The position numbers and the translations under genes were made by a program. A stretch of 55,581 nucleotides of DNA from Pelagibius sp. (GTDB lineage: Bacteria > Pseudomonadota > Alphaproteobacteria > Kiloniellales > Kiloniellaceae), in contig NZ_JANQOI010000180.1 in NCBI RefSeq assembly GCF_028289705.1, positions 1-55,581 of the forward strand, read 5' to 3'. Shown here one piece after another: positions 20,833-28,748 of the stretch; the stretch's first letter is position 1; each line of letters begins with the position of its first letter. A model generated the notes under the pieces. It saw only the letters and a list, made by a program, of their open reading frames with translations, did no database searches and was not told where the DNA came from.

Positions 20833-21846
20833 TCAGGCGGCGGCGGCCGTGCGGTGTTCGGGGAACACGGGATAGAGGCCTTGGGTCCGGCCAAGCTGTT
20901 GCACCAGGGCGAGCACGGCATCGATGTAGGGAGTCTCGGCGCCCACCAGGCGGCCCATCTCCTGGACAGCGGTCAGCAGGGCGCCGACCTCCAGGGGCCG
21001 GCCCCGCTCGAGATCCTGCAGCATGGAGGTCCGGTGTGCGCCGACTCTTGCGGCGCCGTTGATCCGGCGTTCGATATCCACGCGGAAATCGGCCCCCAGG
21101 GTGCGGGCAATGCCCTCGGCCTCGGTCATCATGGCCCGTGAAAGGGCGCGGGTGCCGGGATCGGTGGCCACCGTCTCCAGGGTCGCGCGGGTCAGCGCGC
21201 TGATGGGATTGAAACAGAGGTTGCCCCAGAGCTTCAGCCAGATCTCGTCGCGGATGTTGTCTAACAAGGGCGCCTTCAGGCCGCCGGCGGACAGTGCCTC
21301 GCTGAGCGCCCGGCTGCGCGGCGAGAGGCTGCCGTCCGGCTCGCCCAGGGCGAACTTGTCACCGTAGGTGTGCTTGATGATGCCCGGCGCCACGATCTCG
21401 GTGGCGGGATAGACGACACAGCCGATGGCGCGCTGCGGGCCGATGGCCCGCCATTGCCGGTCTTCAGGGTCGACGCTGGCCAGGCGCTGCTCGGCGAAGC
21501 GGCCCTCCAGGGCGTGGAAGTACCACCAGGGCACGCCGTTCTGGCAGGTCACCACCGCGGTCTTGGCGTCCAGCAGAGGTTTCATGCGCTCCGCCACCTC
21601 CCAGGCCTGATGAGCCTTCAAGGCGACGATCACATAGTCCTGCGGCCCCAGGGCCTGCGGGTCGTCGGTGGCGGTGATCTGGGCCACCCGCGTCTGCTCG
21701 CCGATCAGCAGCTTCAGCCCGTTCTCGCGCATCGCCGCCAGATGGGCGCCGCGGGCGATCAGCGACACCTCAACCCCGGGGACCTGGGCCAGCTGTACGC
21801 CGAGGTATCCGCCGATGGCACCGGCTCCGTAGATCGCGATCTTCAT
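20833..21846 (-). CDS. 2-dehydropantoate 2-reductase family oxidoreductase (PanE/ApbA)
   Basis: This 337-residue protein starts with the NADP-binding Rossmann motif IAIYGAGAIGGYLG (3-16). The C-terminal ApbA domain carries DEIWLKLWGNLCFNPISALT (about 206-225), whose Lys corresponds to the catalytic Lys of PanE. The family reduces ketopantoate to pantoate for CoA synthesis, but many paralogues act on other 2-oxo acids, so the substrate is open. It diverges from a LysR gene, which probably controls it; the gap holds symmetric repeats. Coordinated location next to a GcvA-like regulator favours a catabolic paralogue rather than the housekeeping panE. Confidence 0.85.
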   Translation of the reverse strand: MKIAIYGAGAIGGYLGVQLAQVPGVEVSLIARGAHLAAMRENGLKLLIGEQTRVAQITATDDPQALGPQDYVIVALKAHQAWEVAERMKPLLDAKTAVVTCQNGVPWWYFHALEGRFAEQRLASVDPEDRQWRAIGPQRAIGCVVYPATEIVAPGIIKHTYGDKFALGEPDGSLSPRSRALSEALSAGGLKAPLLDNIRDEIWLKLWGNLCFNPISALTRATLETVATDPGTRALSRAMMTEAEGIARTLGADFRVDIERRINGAARVGAHRTSMLQDLERGRPLEVGALLTAVQEMGRLVGAETPYIDAVLALVQQLGRTQGLYPVFPEHRTAAAA

Positions 21847-21927
21847 GTCTGAAACTCCCTGGGTGTCGTGGCCCGGCGTCTGCCCACCGGGGCGCCTGCG
21901 GCGGGCGGCCGCAGCGCCTAAGCAGTC

Positions 21928-21967
21928 TGTTTCAAGGTCTTCTGAAACAACCTCAGCTCATGAAACA
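21928..21967. promoter_or_regulatory. TGTTTCA/TGAAACA inverted repeat with a third half-site
   Basis: TGTTTCA (21928-21934) and TGAAACA (21943-21949) form a perfect seven-base inverted repeat with eight bases between. A third TGAAACA lies at 21961-21967. The position between the PanE-like gene and the LysR gene makes it a candidate LysR operator. Confidence 0.45.
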
Positions 21968-21997
21968 ACAAGCCGATTGCTTTGTAAATTGCACCAA

Positions 21998-22028
21998 AGA
22001 TCATGACGCGATAACTTCAGATCATGAC
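21998..22028 (+). repeat. Direct repeat AGATCATGAC spaced two helical turns apart
   Basis: AGATCATGAC occurs at 21998-22007 and 22019-22028, a period of 21 bases. The second copy contains the start codon of the LysR gene (ATG 22024). The arrangement could be an autoregulatory site, or simply a local duplication. Confidence 0.35.
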
Positions 22029-22938
22029 GGCACTGCGCGGACGGCTGCCCCCGGCCAACAGCCTCGTCACCTTCGAAGCGGCCGCGCGGCATCTCAACTT
22101 CACCCGCGCGGCGGCGGAGCTTTCGGTGACTCAGGCGGCGGTCAGCCGGCAGGTGCAACTGTTGGAGGACAACCTGGGCTGCACGCTCTTCGAGCGGCGG
22201 CCACGGGGGCTGGAGCTGACCGCGGCCGGGCGGCGCCTGCGCGAGGCGGTGACCATGGGGCTCGGTCATATCGCCACCACGGCGGCCGACCTGCGGCGGG
22301 TGCGCCGGCCGGGGGAGCTGACCGTCTCCACCTCCGTGACCTTCGCCAACTACTGGCTGATGTCGCGCATCGCCAAGTTCCGCGCCACCCACCCGCAGGT
22401 GCAGTTGCGTCTGGTGGCCTCGGCGCCGGTGCGCGACCTCGCGGCTTCGGGCATCGATCTGGCGGTGCGTTACGGCAGCGGGGCCTGGGATGGCGCCGAG
22501 GCGACCCGCCTGATGGACAACGAGGTCTTCCCGGTCTGCGCGCCCGGCTACATGGCCGGCCGGCGGCCGCTTGCCGCGCTCACCGACCTTCTCGACGAGA
22601 CGCTGCTGCATCTCATCGAGTACGACAGCAACTGGGTCACCTGGGAGGCCTGGCTGGCGGCGCTCGGGATCCGCGCGCCGGCCCGCGGGCCCAGCCTGGA
22701 GTTCGACAACTACCTGGTGCTCACCCAGGCGGTGCTCGACGGCCAGGGCATCGCCCTCGGCGGCGGCCGCCTGGCGGAGGACTTCCTCGCACGGGGCCGT
22801 CTGGTCCGCCCCATCGAGGCGCGCCTGCGCTCCGAACGGGCGTTCTATCTGCTGGTGCCCAGCGATCAGCCGATGACGCCCCAGGCCGAGGCCTTCCGCG
22901 ACTGGATCCTGTCAGAGTCGCGCAACGGAGCGGTCTAG
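22024..22938 (+). CDS. LysR-family transcriptional regulator (GcvA-like)
   Basis: This 304-residue protein has the N-terminal winged helix-turn-helix PPANSLVTFEAAARHLNFTRAAAELSVTQAAVSRQVQLLE (about 9-50) and a LysR substrate-binding domain (about 90-295). The opening pattern and the TRLMDNEVFPVCAPGYM segment are of the GcvA type. It diverges from the PanE-like oxidoreductase, the usual layout for a LysR protein and its target. ATG 22024 has a weak ribosome site. Confidence 0.88.
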   Translation: MTALRGRLPPANSLVTFEAAARHLNFTRAAAELSVTQAAVSRQVQLLEDNLGCTLFERRPRGLELTAAGRRLREAVTMGLGHIATTAADLRRVRRPGELTVSTSVTFANYWLMSRIAKFRATHPQVQLRLVASAPVRDLAASGIDLAVRYGSGAWDGAEATRLMDNEVFPVCAPGYMAGRRPLAALTDLLDETLLHLIEYDSNWVTWEAWLAALGIRAPARGPSLEFDNYLVLTQAVLDGQGIALGGGRLAEDFLARGRLVRPIEARLRSERAFYLLVPSDQPMTPQAEAFRDWILSESRNGAV

Positions 22939-22990
22939 AGTCTTTCCTGTTTTGACGGCACCGGCCCGCGCGCCCTCACCGTAAAGGTCT

Positions 22991-23518
22991 CTAAACGAGC
23001 TGGTGTTCCAGCCGCCGGAAGCTGTCTTCCTGGGCATCGGAGAGCGCGCCGTCCTCGATCTCCGCGATCTCCCGGATCGTTGCCAGCAACTGGCCCCGCT
23101 CCTCGGCGGTCAACTGGCCGATCAGGTTGCGCGCTAGGCGGCGGATGACCTCGTCCATGTTGCCGGCGGACTGCTGCACCAGCCAGCGCCCGTAGGCGCC
23201 TATCTGCCGGGCATCCTCGGCGCTGCATGCGAAGGCCTTGCCGCAGGCCTCGTCGATGGCGTCGATCTCCTCGCGGCTGAGTGCGCCGTCCATATTGGCG
23301 AAGGCGGCGAGGATGCCCGCCGCGGCGAGGCGCGGGTCTTCGATGCCGTCGAGCGGGTTCTGGTTGGCCTTGCGGCGGTAGCCGAAACGGCGCACCGCGG
23401 CGCGCATGTCGTCGGCGATCTCGACGACCTCGCGGGCCGCTGTGGCGGCATTGCGCATGCGCCAGTACCAGAACAGGGCGACGCCGACGACGCCCAGGAT
23501 GCCGAGCAGGATGTGCAT
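22991..23518 (-). CDS. Membrane-anchored TerB-like protein
   Basis: This 175-residue protein has an N-terminal membrane helix (HILLGILGVVGVALFWYW, 2-19) and a C-terminal helical domain. The helical domain has the TerB/DjlA-N texture: LAAAGILAAFANMDGALSREEIDAI (acidic MDG loop) and a second half LLATIREIAEIEDGALSDAQ. TerB-like domains may bind metal at the membrane and are found in stress proteins; the role here is unknown. It is convergent with the LysR gene and 53 bases from its end. Confidence 0.6.
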   Translation of the reverse strand: MHILLGILGVVGVALFWYWRMRNAATAAREVVEIADDMRAAVRRFGYRRKANQNPLDGIEDPRLAAAGILAAFANMDGALSREEIDAIDEACGKAFACSAEDARQIGAYGRWLVQQSAGNMDEVIRRLARNLIGQLTAEERGQLLATIREIAEIEDGALSDAQEDSFRRLEHQLV

Positions 23519-23887
23519 GGAGGCCGTCCCCGAAGACTTGACATGAACCCTGGATTGAGCCGCAGCCTACGCGAGAAACTCTCGATATCAAAGCGTCGGG
23601 CTGTCATTTCGGAACCGCCGCCCGCTGCCTTGGCCCCGGGCACCGCGGCAACAGGGGCTCTGCCGCTAACATCCTGGGGTTTAGGAATAGTTCACTCCTG
23701 TCTGGCTAAATCGACTCTCAGAGAACCAATCAAAAAGAGCTAATTGTTTTGACCAGTTGGTCGGATGTCTGCGACCGGTTGTTGAGTCCCACCGTGGGCT
23801 GCCTGCGCGGGGGCGGGGCCTCTGGCGCGGCGCGCGGAGGCTGCCACGAGGCGGCGATCGGGACTGTCGGGAAAGGAACGCTGCGTC
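23519..23887. other. Divergent gap before the second unknown paralogue
   Basis: This stretch has no credible gene. An AT-richer patch lies at 23680-23750, and an interrupted palindrome GACCAGTTGGTC at 23750-23761 resembles a TetR-type operator but could be chance. Confidence 0.3.
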
Positions 23888-24925
23888 TTGTCGGTTAGCA
23901 ACGCCTCATCATTCGCTGCAGCCTCCGCGGACCCCGCTTGCACGGGGGTGGCGGCGAAAGATTCACTGCACATCCTGCCGCTCTCCAGCCTTCCTTTGGC
24001 GACCCCGGGACTGCACCGGGCGCGGCTGATCAAGAACGCCCACTTCGACGGGGTCGTGGAGCTCTTCGCCGATGTCCAGACCGGCAGCGGCCAGGTCGCG
24101 CCGCAGGATCTGCCCCGGGTGTTTCAGTTCGGTGCCGATAACCTTGGGGACCTGTCGCTGCTGGTGAACCTCAGCCAGAGTTCCAGCTATGACGTCTACA
24201 GCCTGCGGGGCGAGCTGCGGCGCCTGGGCGTCGACGTTGAGAACGTCGACGACCTGCGCCTTTCCGAGGCCAAGGCGCGTGAGGTCACCCCCCACATGGC
24301 GGCCTTCACCCGCCCGCTGGTACGGGCCGTCTTCGGCAGCGCCGGCGACGAGCAGTCGCCGGGCGATCTGATGCAGCTCTTCGCCGCGCCGGATGTGGAA
24401 ACCACCCAGAACAACCTGGCCAAGCTGGCACAACAGGTGGATATCGAGATCCCCGCCATTCCGAAGTTCCTGCAGGACTACGGCGACGTCTATCTCTCCC
24501 TGGCCTACTACCAGTCCTGCCTTGATGCCTCGCGGCCGAAGCTGGAGGCCTTTCTGGAGGCGCTGGCCGAACTGAAGAAGGACCGCAACCTGGCCCAGGA
24601 CCGCGGCGTCATGGCCGCCTGCCGGGAGGTCCAGGAGAATGTCGAAAACGTGGTCGAGGAGGTGGGCGACATCCTGGCCATGTTCCGCGACCGCACCGAG
24701 GACATGTGGACGGACATGTCCTCCGATAAGTTCCGGCGTATGGAGCAGATGATCACCGACTACCAGAAAAAGGTGGGCGGCGCGCTCTGCTTCACCAGCG
24801 TGAAGCTGGACGCCTGGAGCGAACGCTTTCCGCGCCCGGACGTCGGTGGCCCGAGGCGACGGGCCGACTTCGTGATGAACACCATGCGCCACGGCCTGGA
24901 GCGCGTGCAGTCCATCGACGACTAG
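23888..24925 (+). CDS. Protein of an unrecognised family, paralogue of 18973-20070
   Basis: This 345-residue soluble helical protein matches the paralogue at 18973 along nearly its whole length, roughly half of the residues by eye. Shared blocks include RLIKNAHFDGVVELF, SSYDVYSLRGELRRLGVDVE, IPKFLQDYGDVYLSLAYYQ and MFRDRTEDMWTDMSSDKFRR. The divergent N-termini have different lengths. The start is probably TTG 23888 with AAAGGAA upstream, since no ATG or GTG precedes the conserved part in frame. Conservation of the DYGDVYLSLAYY core across two loci 3.8 kb apart suggests the family has a specific role. I cannot assign one. Confidence 0.72.
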   Translation: MSVSNASSFAAASADPACTGVAAKDSLHILPLSSLPLATPGLHRARLIKNAHFDGVVELFADVQTGSGQVAPQDLPRVFQFGADNLGDLSLLVNLSQSSSYDVYSLRGELRRLGVDVENVDDLRLSEAKAREVTPHMAAFTRPLVRAVFGSAGDEQSPGDLMQLFAAPDVETTQNNLAKLAQQVDIEIPAIPKFLQDYGDVYLSLAYYQSCLDASRPKLEAFLEALAELKKDRNLAQDRGVMAACREVQENVENVVEEVGDILAMFRDRTEDMWTDMSSDKFRRMEQMITDYQKKVGGALCFTSVKLDAWSERFPRPDVGGPRRRADFVMNTMRHGLERVQSIDD

Positions 24926-24968
24926 AACAGGCCATAGGGGCCGATGTGTTCTAGCGGCGCCAGTCCGC

Positions 24969-25253
24969 TCACAGACCGTAGCGGCCGAAGTCGGCTTCAC
25001 CGGTCTGTGGGGCGCCGCGCACCATCTCGCTCAGTCCGAGGTTCCGCAGCATGTGCTCGCTCATGGCCTCCGGGCGTGCCGGTCGGCGGCGGCGCCTGAG
25101 GCGCGCCCCCAGTCTGGCTCCCAGCCGGGCCAGGACCTGCAGGCCCAGGACCCGCAGGCCCAGGACCCGCAAGCCCAGGATCCGTAACCACAGCCGCCGC
25201 AGGGCCGATCCTCCACGCTGCAATCCAAGGCTCTCCCCCATCGTTTCCTCCAT
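24969..25253 (-). CDS. Small protein with a tandem LGLRV-type repeat
   Basis: This predicted 94-residue protein has a middle section of Leu/Arg repeats (LRILGLRVLGLRVLGLQVL) encoded by four 15-base DNA repeats. A basic RLRRRRRPARP stretch comes next. The C-terminus MLRNLGLSEM resembles the end of DUF1127-type small proteins, but the similarity is weak. No clear ribosome site precedes ATG 25253, so it may be a chance frame over the repeat. It diverges from the LysR gene at 25334. Confidence 0.4.
   Translation of the reverse strand: MEETMGESLGLQRGGSALRRLWLRILGLRVLGLRVLGLQVLARLGARLGARLRRRRRPARPEAMSEHMLRNLGLSEMVRGAPQTGEADFGRYGL
25131..25190 (+). repeat. Four tandem copies of a 15-base unit
   Basis: The unit CAGGACCCGCAGGCC is repeated at 25131, 25146, 25161 and 25176 with few changes; the last copy is degenerate. 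The period is a multiple of three, so copy-number change would keep the overlapping reading frame (24969-25253) in phase. Confidence 0.7.
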
Positions 25254-25333
25254 GGCCTGTCGAACAGGATCGCGAGCATCTGTTATTCAGTTTCCTATGG
25301 ATAGCTGTCATATGCGTAAGATATTATTCATGG

Positions 25334-26269
25334 ATGAATAATGGAGCCTTGAACTGGGATGACCTCCGGGTGTTCCTCACCCTGGTGCAGACCGGCAGCC
25401 TCTCTGCCGCGGCGCGCCGGCTTGGGCTCAGCCAGCCCACCGTTGGCCGGCGGGTCCAGGCGCTGGAGCGCGCGCTGGACAAGCGGCTGTTCGAGCGGCT
25501 GCGCAGCGGCTATACGCCCACCGCCGCCGGGGAGGCGCTGGTGCCCCTGGCGGAATCCATGGCCACGGCGGCGGAGGCGGTGGCGCGGCGCCGCGCCGAG
25601 AGCGATGAGCTGGCCGGCACGGTGCGGATCAGCGCCGGTGCCTCGGCCTGCCGCTTTCTATGCAGCCGGGTCGGCACCCTGCTGGACGGCCTGCCCGCGC
25701 TCTCGCTGGAGATCGCCGCCTCCTCCCAGTTCACCAACCTCTCCCGGCGGGAGGCCGACATCGCCATCCGCAACCGGCTGCCGGAGCGCGGCGACCTGAT
25801 CACCCGGGTGGTCGCCCATCCCGCCGTGGCCGCTTACGCCAGCCGGGACTATGTCGCCCGGCACCAAGTGGAGCTGGGCTCAGAGAGCCGGGAGCCGGCG
25901 GATTGGGCGCGCTGGGACTGGGTCGACTACGACGAGGCGCGCCAGCACCTCGCGACGGCGCGCTGGCTGGCGGCCAGGGCCAAGGGCGCGCGGCGCCGGG
26001 TGGCCTGCAGCACCCCCGCGGAAAAGCTGGACGCCGTCAAGGGCGGCGCCGGCCTCGGCCTGCTCTCCTGCTATGCCGCCGACGGCGATCCCGCCCTGCA
26101 GCGGGTCAGCGCGCCGATCCCGGAACTGCGCGGCAGCACCTGGCTGGTCGTCCACCAGGACCTGCGCCGCGTCCCGCGCATCCGCGCCGTCACCGAAAGA
26201 CTGGTCGATCTGTTCCGAGAAAATGCCGAACTCTTCGACGGCAAACGGCCCATAGCCCCGGCCCGCTAG
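25334..26269 (+). CDS. LysR-family transcriptional regulator
   Basis: This 311-residue protein has an N-terminal winged helix-turn-helix (LRVFLTLVQTGSLSAAARRL then QPTVGRRVQALERALDKRLFERL, about 10-60) and a LysR substrate-binding domain. The transporter gene at 26435 lies downstream on the same strand, but that pairing is only positional. ATG 25334 lies in an AT-rich promoter patch that also serves the opposite strand. Confidence 0.86.
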   Translation: MNNGALNWDDLRVFLTLVQTGSLSAAARRLGLSQPTVGRRVQALERALDKRLFERLRSGYTPTAAGEALVPLAESMATAAEAVARRRAESDELAGTVRISAGASACRFLCSRVGTLLDGLPALSLEIAASSQFTNLSRREADIAIRNRLPERGDLITRVVAHPAVAAYASRDYVARHQVELGSESREPADWARWDWVDYDEARQHLATARWLAARAKGARRRVACSTPAEKLDAVKGGAGLGLLSCYAADGDPALQRVSAPIPELRGSTWLVVHQDLRRVPRIRAVTERLVDLFRENAELFDGKRPIAPAR

Positions 26270-26434
26270 CCCCGACGCTGTGATGGTCTGAATCGATCTG
26301 GCGGACCCGTCAGGATTTGACCTTATGACCTTTGCTGTCGCGGAGACGCGACTGCAGGCAGCCTCCTGTTTGACAAAGCGGCCCCCTCCACCGATATGGG
26401 CAATGCCGATAAGTCACTGTCAGGGAATTCATCC

Positions 26435-27334
26435 GTGGACGTACTTGTTTCAGTTTTTCTGCCGCTGTCCCTCGGCATCATCATGCTGTCCTTGGGGCTC
26501 GGCCTCAGGGTTGCGGACTTTGTCCGTGTTATCCAACAGCCCCGCGCCGTGTTTGCGGGGCTCTTTGCGCAGGTCATCCTGCTGCCGATCATAGTTTATG
26601 GCTTTGTGGTTGCTTTCGGGGTCAGCGGTGAACTCGCCTTCGGGTTCATGCTGTTGGCGGCCAGCCCCGGCGGCGTGACGTCGAACATCCTGACCAAGCT
26701 GGTGGGCGGCACGCTGGCGCTGTCCATTTCTCTGACCGGGCTGATCAGCCTTCTCTCGGTCATCACCGTGCCTTTGTTGGCCGCCTTCTGGGCGGGGCTG
26801 TTCCTGGATGCGGGCGACGTCACCGTCAATGTCACCAGTCTTGCCCTGAAGATGTTTGCCATCACGGCGGTGCCGGTGGCGATTGGCATGGCCATACGGG
26901 CGGCTGCGAACCGTTTTGCCACCCGGATCGAGCCGGCACTTTCCTTCATGGCGGCGGTTCTCTTTGTGATCATCGTCATCGCTGCGGTGGCCGCATCCTG
27001 GGACGTTCTGGTCGCCAACTGGGCCACCTTGGCCCCGATGACGGCCTTGATGGTGCTCTGTCTGCTTGCCCTTGGCTGGAGCGTCGCCCGCGCTCTTGGC
27101 CTGCCGGTCGCCGACCGCGCGGCCATCGGGATGGAAACGGGCATTCAGAACAGCACCGTGGCCATCACCCTGGCCGGCATCCTGCACGCGGGGCCGGAGG
27201 CGCTGCCGGTCATTGCCCTGCCCGCCGCCATGTACGGCATACTGATGTATCTGGGGGCGTTGCCGGGGGGCTATCTGATGTACCGCGTCACGAAGGGGGC
27301 TGCACGGGCGCCGGCACAAGCGCCGTCATTCTGA
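26435..27334 (+). CDS. BASS-family (bile acid:sodium symporter-like) transporter
   Basis: The protein has about 299 residues and nine or ten membrane helices. It carries the family blocks FGFMLLAASPGGVTSNILTK (about 70-89) and GMETGIQNSTVAITLAGIL (about 232-250). BASS transporters move organic anions with sodium; the true substrates of bacterial members are mostly unknown and rarely bile acids. I prefer GTG 26435, which has AGGGAA seven bases upstream; ATG 26396 in the same frame lacks a ribosome site. No membrane helix is lost with the shorter start. Confidence 0.85.
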   Translation: MDVLVSVFLPLSLGIIMLSLGLGLRVADFVRVIQQPRAVFAGLFAQVILLPIIVYGFVVAFGVSGELAFGFMLLAASPGGVTSNILTKLVGGTLALSISLTGLISLLSVITVPLLAAFWAGLFLDAGDVTVNVTSLALKMFAITAVPVAIGMAIRAAANRFATRIEPALSFMAAVLFVIIVIAAVAASWDVLVANWATLAPMTALMVLCLLALGWSVARALGLPVADRAAIGMETGIQNSTVAITLAGILHAGPEALPVIALPAAMYGILMYLGALPGGYLMYRVTKGAARAPAQAPSF

Positions 27335-27431
27335 TTGGCGAGACTATGCCTTGAGAGACCGCTGGGGCAGAGTCATCAGGTTGATGGATCGCACCGCTTG
27401 GACGTTTTGGGCGCGATCCCCTCAGACCCGG

Positions 27432-27517
27432 ATCCGCTCTCATTCTTGAGTGTAGAGCGGATTCACATGTTTAGACGCAAACACCAAAGTGTTTCTGTCT
27501 AAACATGATCCGCTCTA
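27432..27517. repeat. Long imperfect palindrome with two competing hairpins
   Basis: The outer element (27453-27517) has arms TAGAGCGGAT/ATCCGCTCTA and inner arms CATGTTTAGAC/GTCTAAACATG, with only small mismatches. A second ATCCGCTCT at 27432 can pair with the same AGAGCGGAT (27454) to make a smaller alternative hairpin. It lies between two convergent genes, so it may act as a bidirectional terminator. The sequence also resembles a dispersed intergenic palindrome that I recall from other alphaproteobacteria. Confidence 0.6.
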
Positions 27518-27533
27518 GGCGCCGGCGCTTTGT

Positions 27534-28145
27534 TTACGCGAGGGCTTGGCGGTCTGTGCGGGTTTCCGTATTCGGTCCGGACGAGGCGGGCAGAGACGCG
27601 GCGGGGATAGTCGGGGCTGGGACGGGCTGGCGCCCGAAGGCCTCAATCCAGCCGCGCCGGGCGTCATCGTAGCGCTCGCCGAGGCGGAGGGCCCGCTCCC
27701 TGTCCAGCAGGGTCTTTGCCAGCGGGATGACCTCTTCTGCTTCCTGGGTGAACTGCGCCTTGAAAAGCCCGGTCAGCCGCTCGACGGCCGTCTGCCAGGC
27801 CGCGTCGGTCGTCTCCATGTCAGCCAGTTCGTCGACCAGCAGGGCCGCTTCGCCGTGGGCCTCCACGGCGCGGCGGGCGGGCTGCTCGTTGCCGGTACGC
27901 GCCAGAAGCTCGGCGTAAAAGCACTGCTCCGCGGCGCTGCTGTGCGCCTCCAGGGCGTCGCTCAGCCGGTCGATCAGCAGCGGGCGCATGGACTGCATCG
28001 GCGCGCCGTCCTGGGTCAGGCGCAGCGCGGCCGCCAGGAAGCGCAGCCGGTCATGTTCGGCCGTCATGCGATCGAAGATATCCGGGCGGCGCGTGTGCTC
28101 GGCCGCCGGCCGGAACGTCAGGACTGCAGCATCCGAAGAACCCAT
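27534..28145 (-). CDS. Hemerythrin-like helical-bundle protein
   Basis: This 203-residue protein has the HHE-type pattern: AEHDRLRFLAAAL (about 29-41), EAHSSAAEQCFYAELLAR (about 71-88) and AVEAHGEAALLVDEL (about 97-111). The last metal-binding helix, which in active members holds a His before an EEEE-P stretch, reads KAQFTQEAEEVIPLA, so a Gln replaces the His. Iron binding may be altered or lost. The Pro-rich C-terminal 30 residues are disordered. Start ATG 28145. Hemerythrin domains bind oxygen or sense iron or oxygen; the exact role here is unknown. Confidence 0.75.
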   Translation of the reverse strand: MGSSDAAVLTFRPAAEHTRRPDIFDRMTAEHDRLRFLAAALRLTQDGAPMQSMRPLLIDRLSDALEAHSSAAEQCFYAELLARTGNEQPARRAVEAHGEAALLVDELADMETTDAAWQTAVERLTGLFKAQFTQEAEEVIPLAKTLLDRERALRLGERYDDARRGWIEAFGRQPVPAPTIPAASLPASSGPNTETRTDRQALA

Positions 28146-28543
28146 CTTCCCTCAAAACCCCTTGGTGACCCGTTGAACCCCTCGGCCGCGAACGACCGGG
28201 GGCAGGAAACCACGGCCCCAAGATCCGGTCTGTGAGTTTTCCCATACTCCCGGGCAATTAGTTGCCGCGGTTTTGGGCGGGCGGAGAGGCGCTCCAATGC
28301 CGAGATCAGGGAGAAGATGCTTAAAGGGAGGTTAAGGTCCAGCGCCGCCGATGGGGGATGTTCGAACCAGCCCTCCTTTGCATGAACGCCTTCATGCTCC
28401 AGACCACAACAGTAACTTGCTGCCCGAAGCCAACGCGTAGGATGGCGGGCCATACGAGATGAAAATGCGAACGAGATCTCCCAAAGCGGCCAAGTCAACC
28501 TATGCTTCGACCGCCGATTGCTTATTAGAAAAAGAAGTGACTA
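28146..28543. other. Gap leading into the AT-rich accessory patch
   Basis: No credible gene is seen. Composition falls from GC-rich to AT-rich around 28480, which marks the left side of the accessory patch. Confidence 0.4.
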
Positions 28544-28699
28544 TCATTTCAGCCACAACGGAATAGCAGACATGAATGCCGTTGACAGTTCTCGGCGAGA
28601 TGCCCGTGCCAACGGATCGTCCTCACCAACATCGGAGAGAAATAGGCCGTCCGCAGTCTCCGCCTCGTCCAAAAACAATTTAGGATCATAGTCCTGCAT
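28544..28699 (-). CDS. Possible small protein in the accessory patch
   Basis: A 51-codon frame begins MQDYDPKLFLDEAETADGLF and ends AFMSAIPLWLK. It is acidic, with no membrane segment. It lies 49 bases after the stop of the zinc-ribbon gene, in the same direction, so it could share its transcript. An in-frame GTG at 28708 is an alternative start. The amino acid composition looks protein-like, but no strong ribosome site is visible and no family is recognised. Confidence 0.35.
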   Translation of the reverse strand: MQDYDPKLFLDEAETADGLFLSDVGEDDPLARASRRELSTAFMSAIPLWLK

Positions 28700-28748
28700 C
28701 GAATGCACTACTACCCATGAGGCGGTTAAAACCTAAGAATGCACGCAT

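Noticed and set aside
25131-25190. Tandem repeats as a CRISPR array
   Set aside because: Units of 15 bases directly abut without spacers and no cas genes are present.
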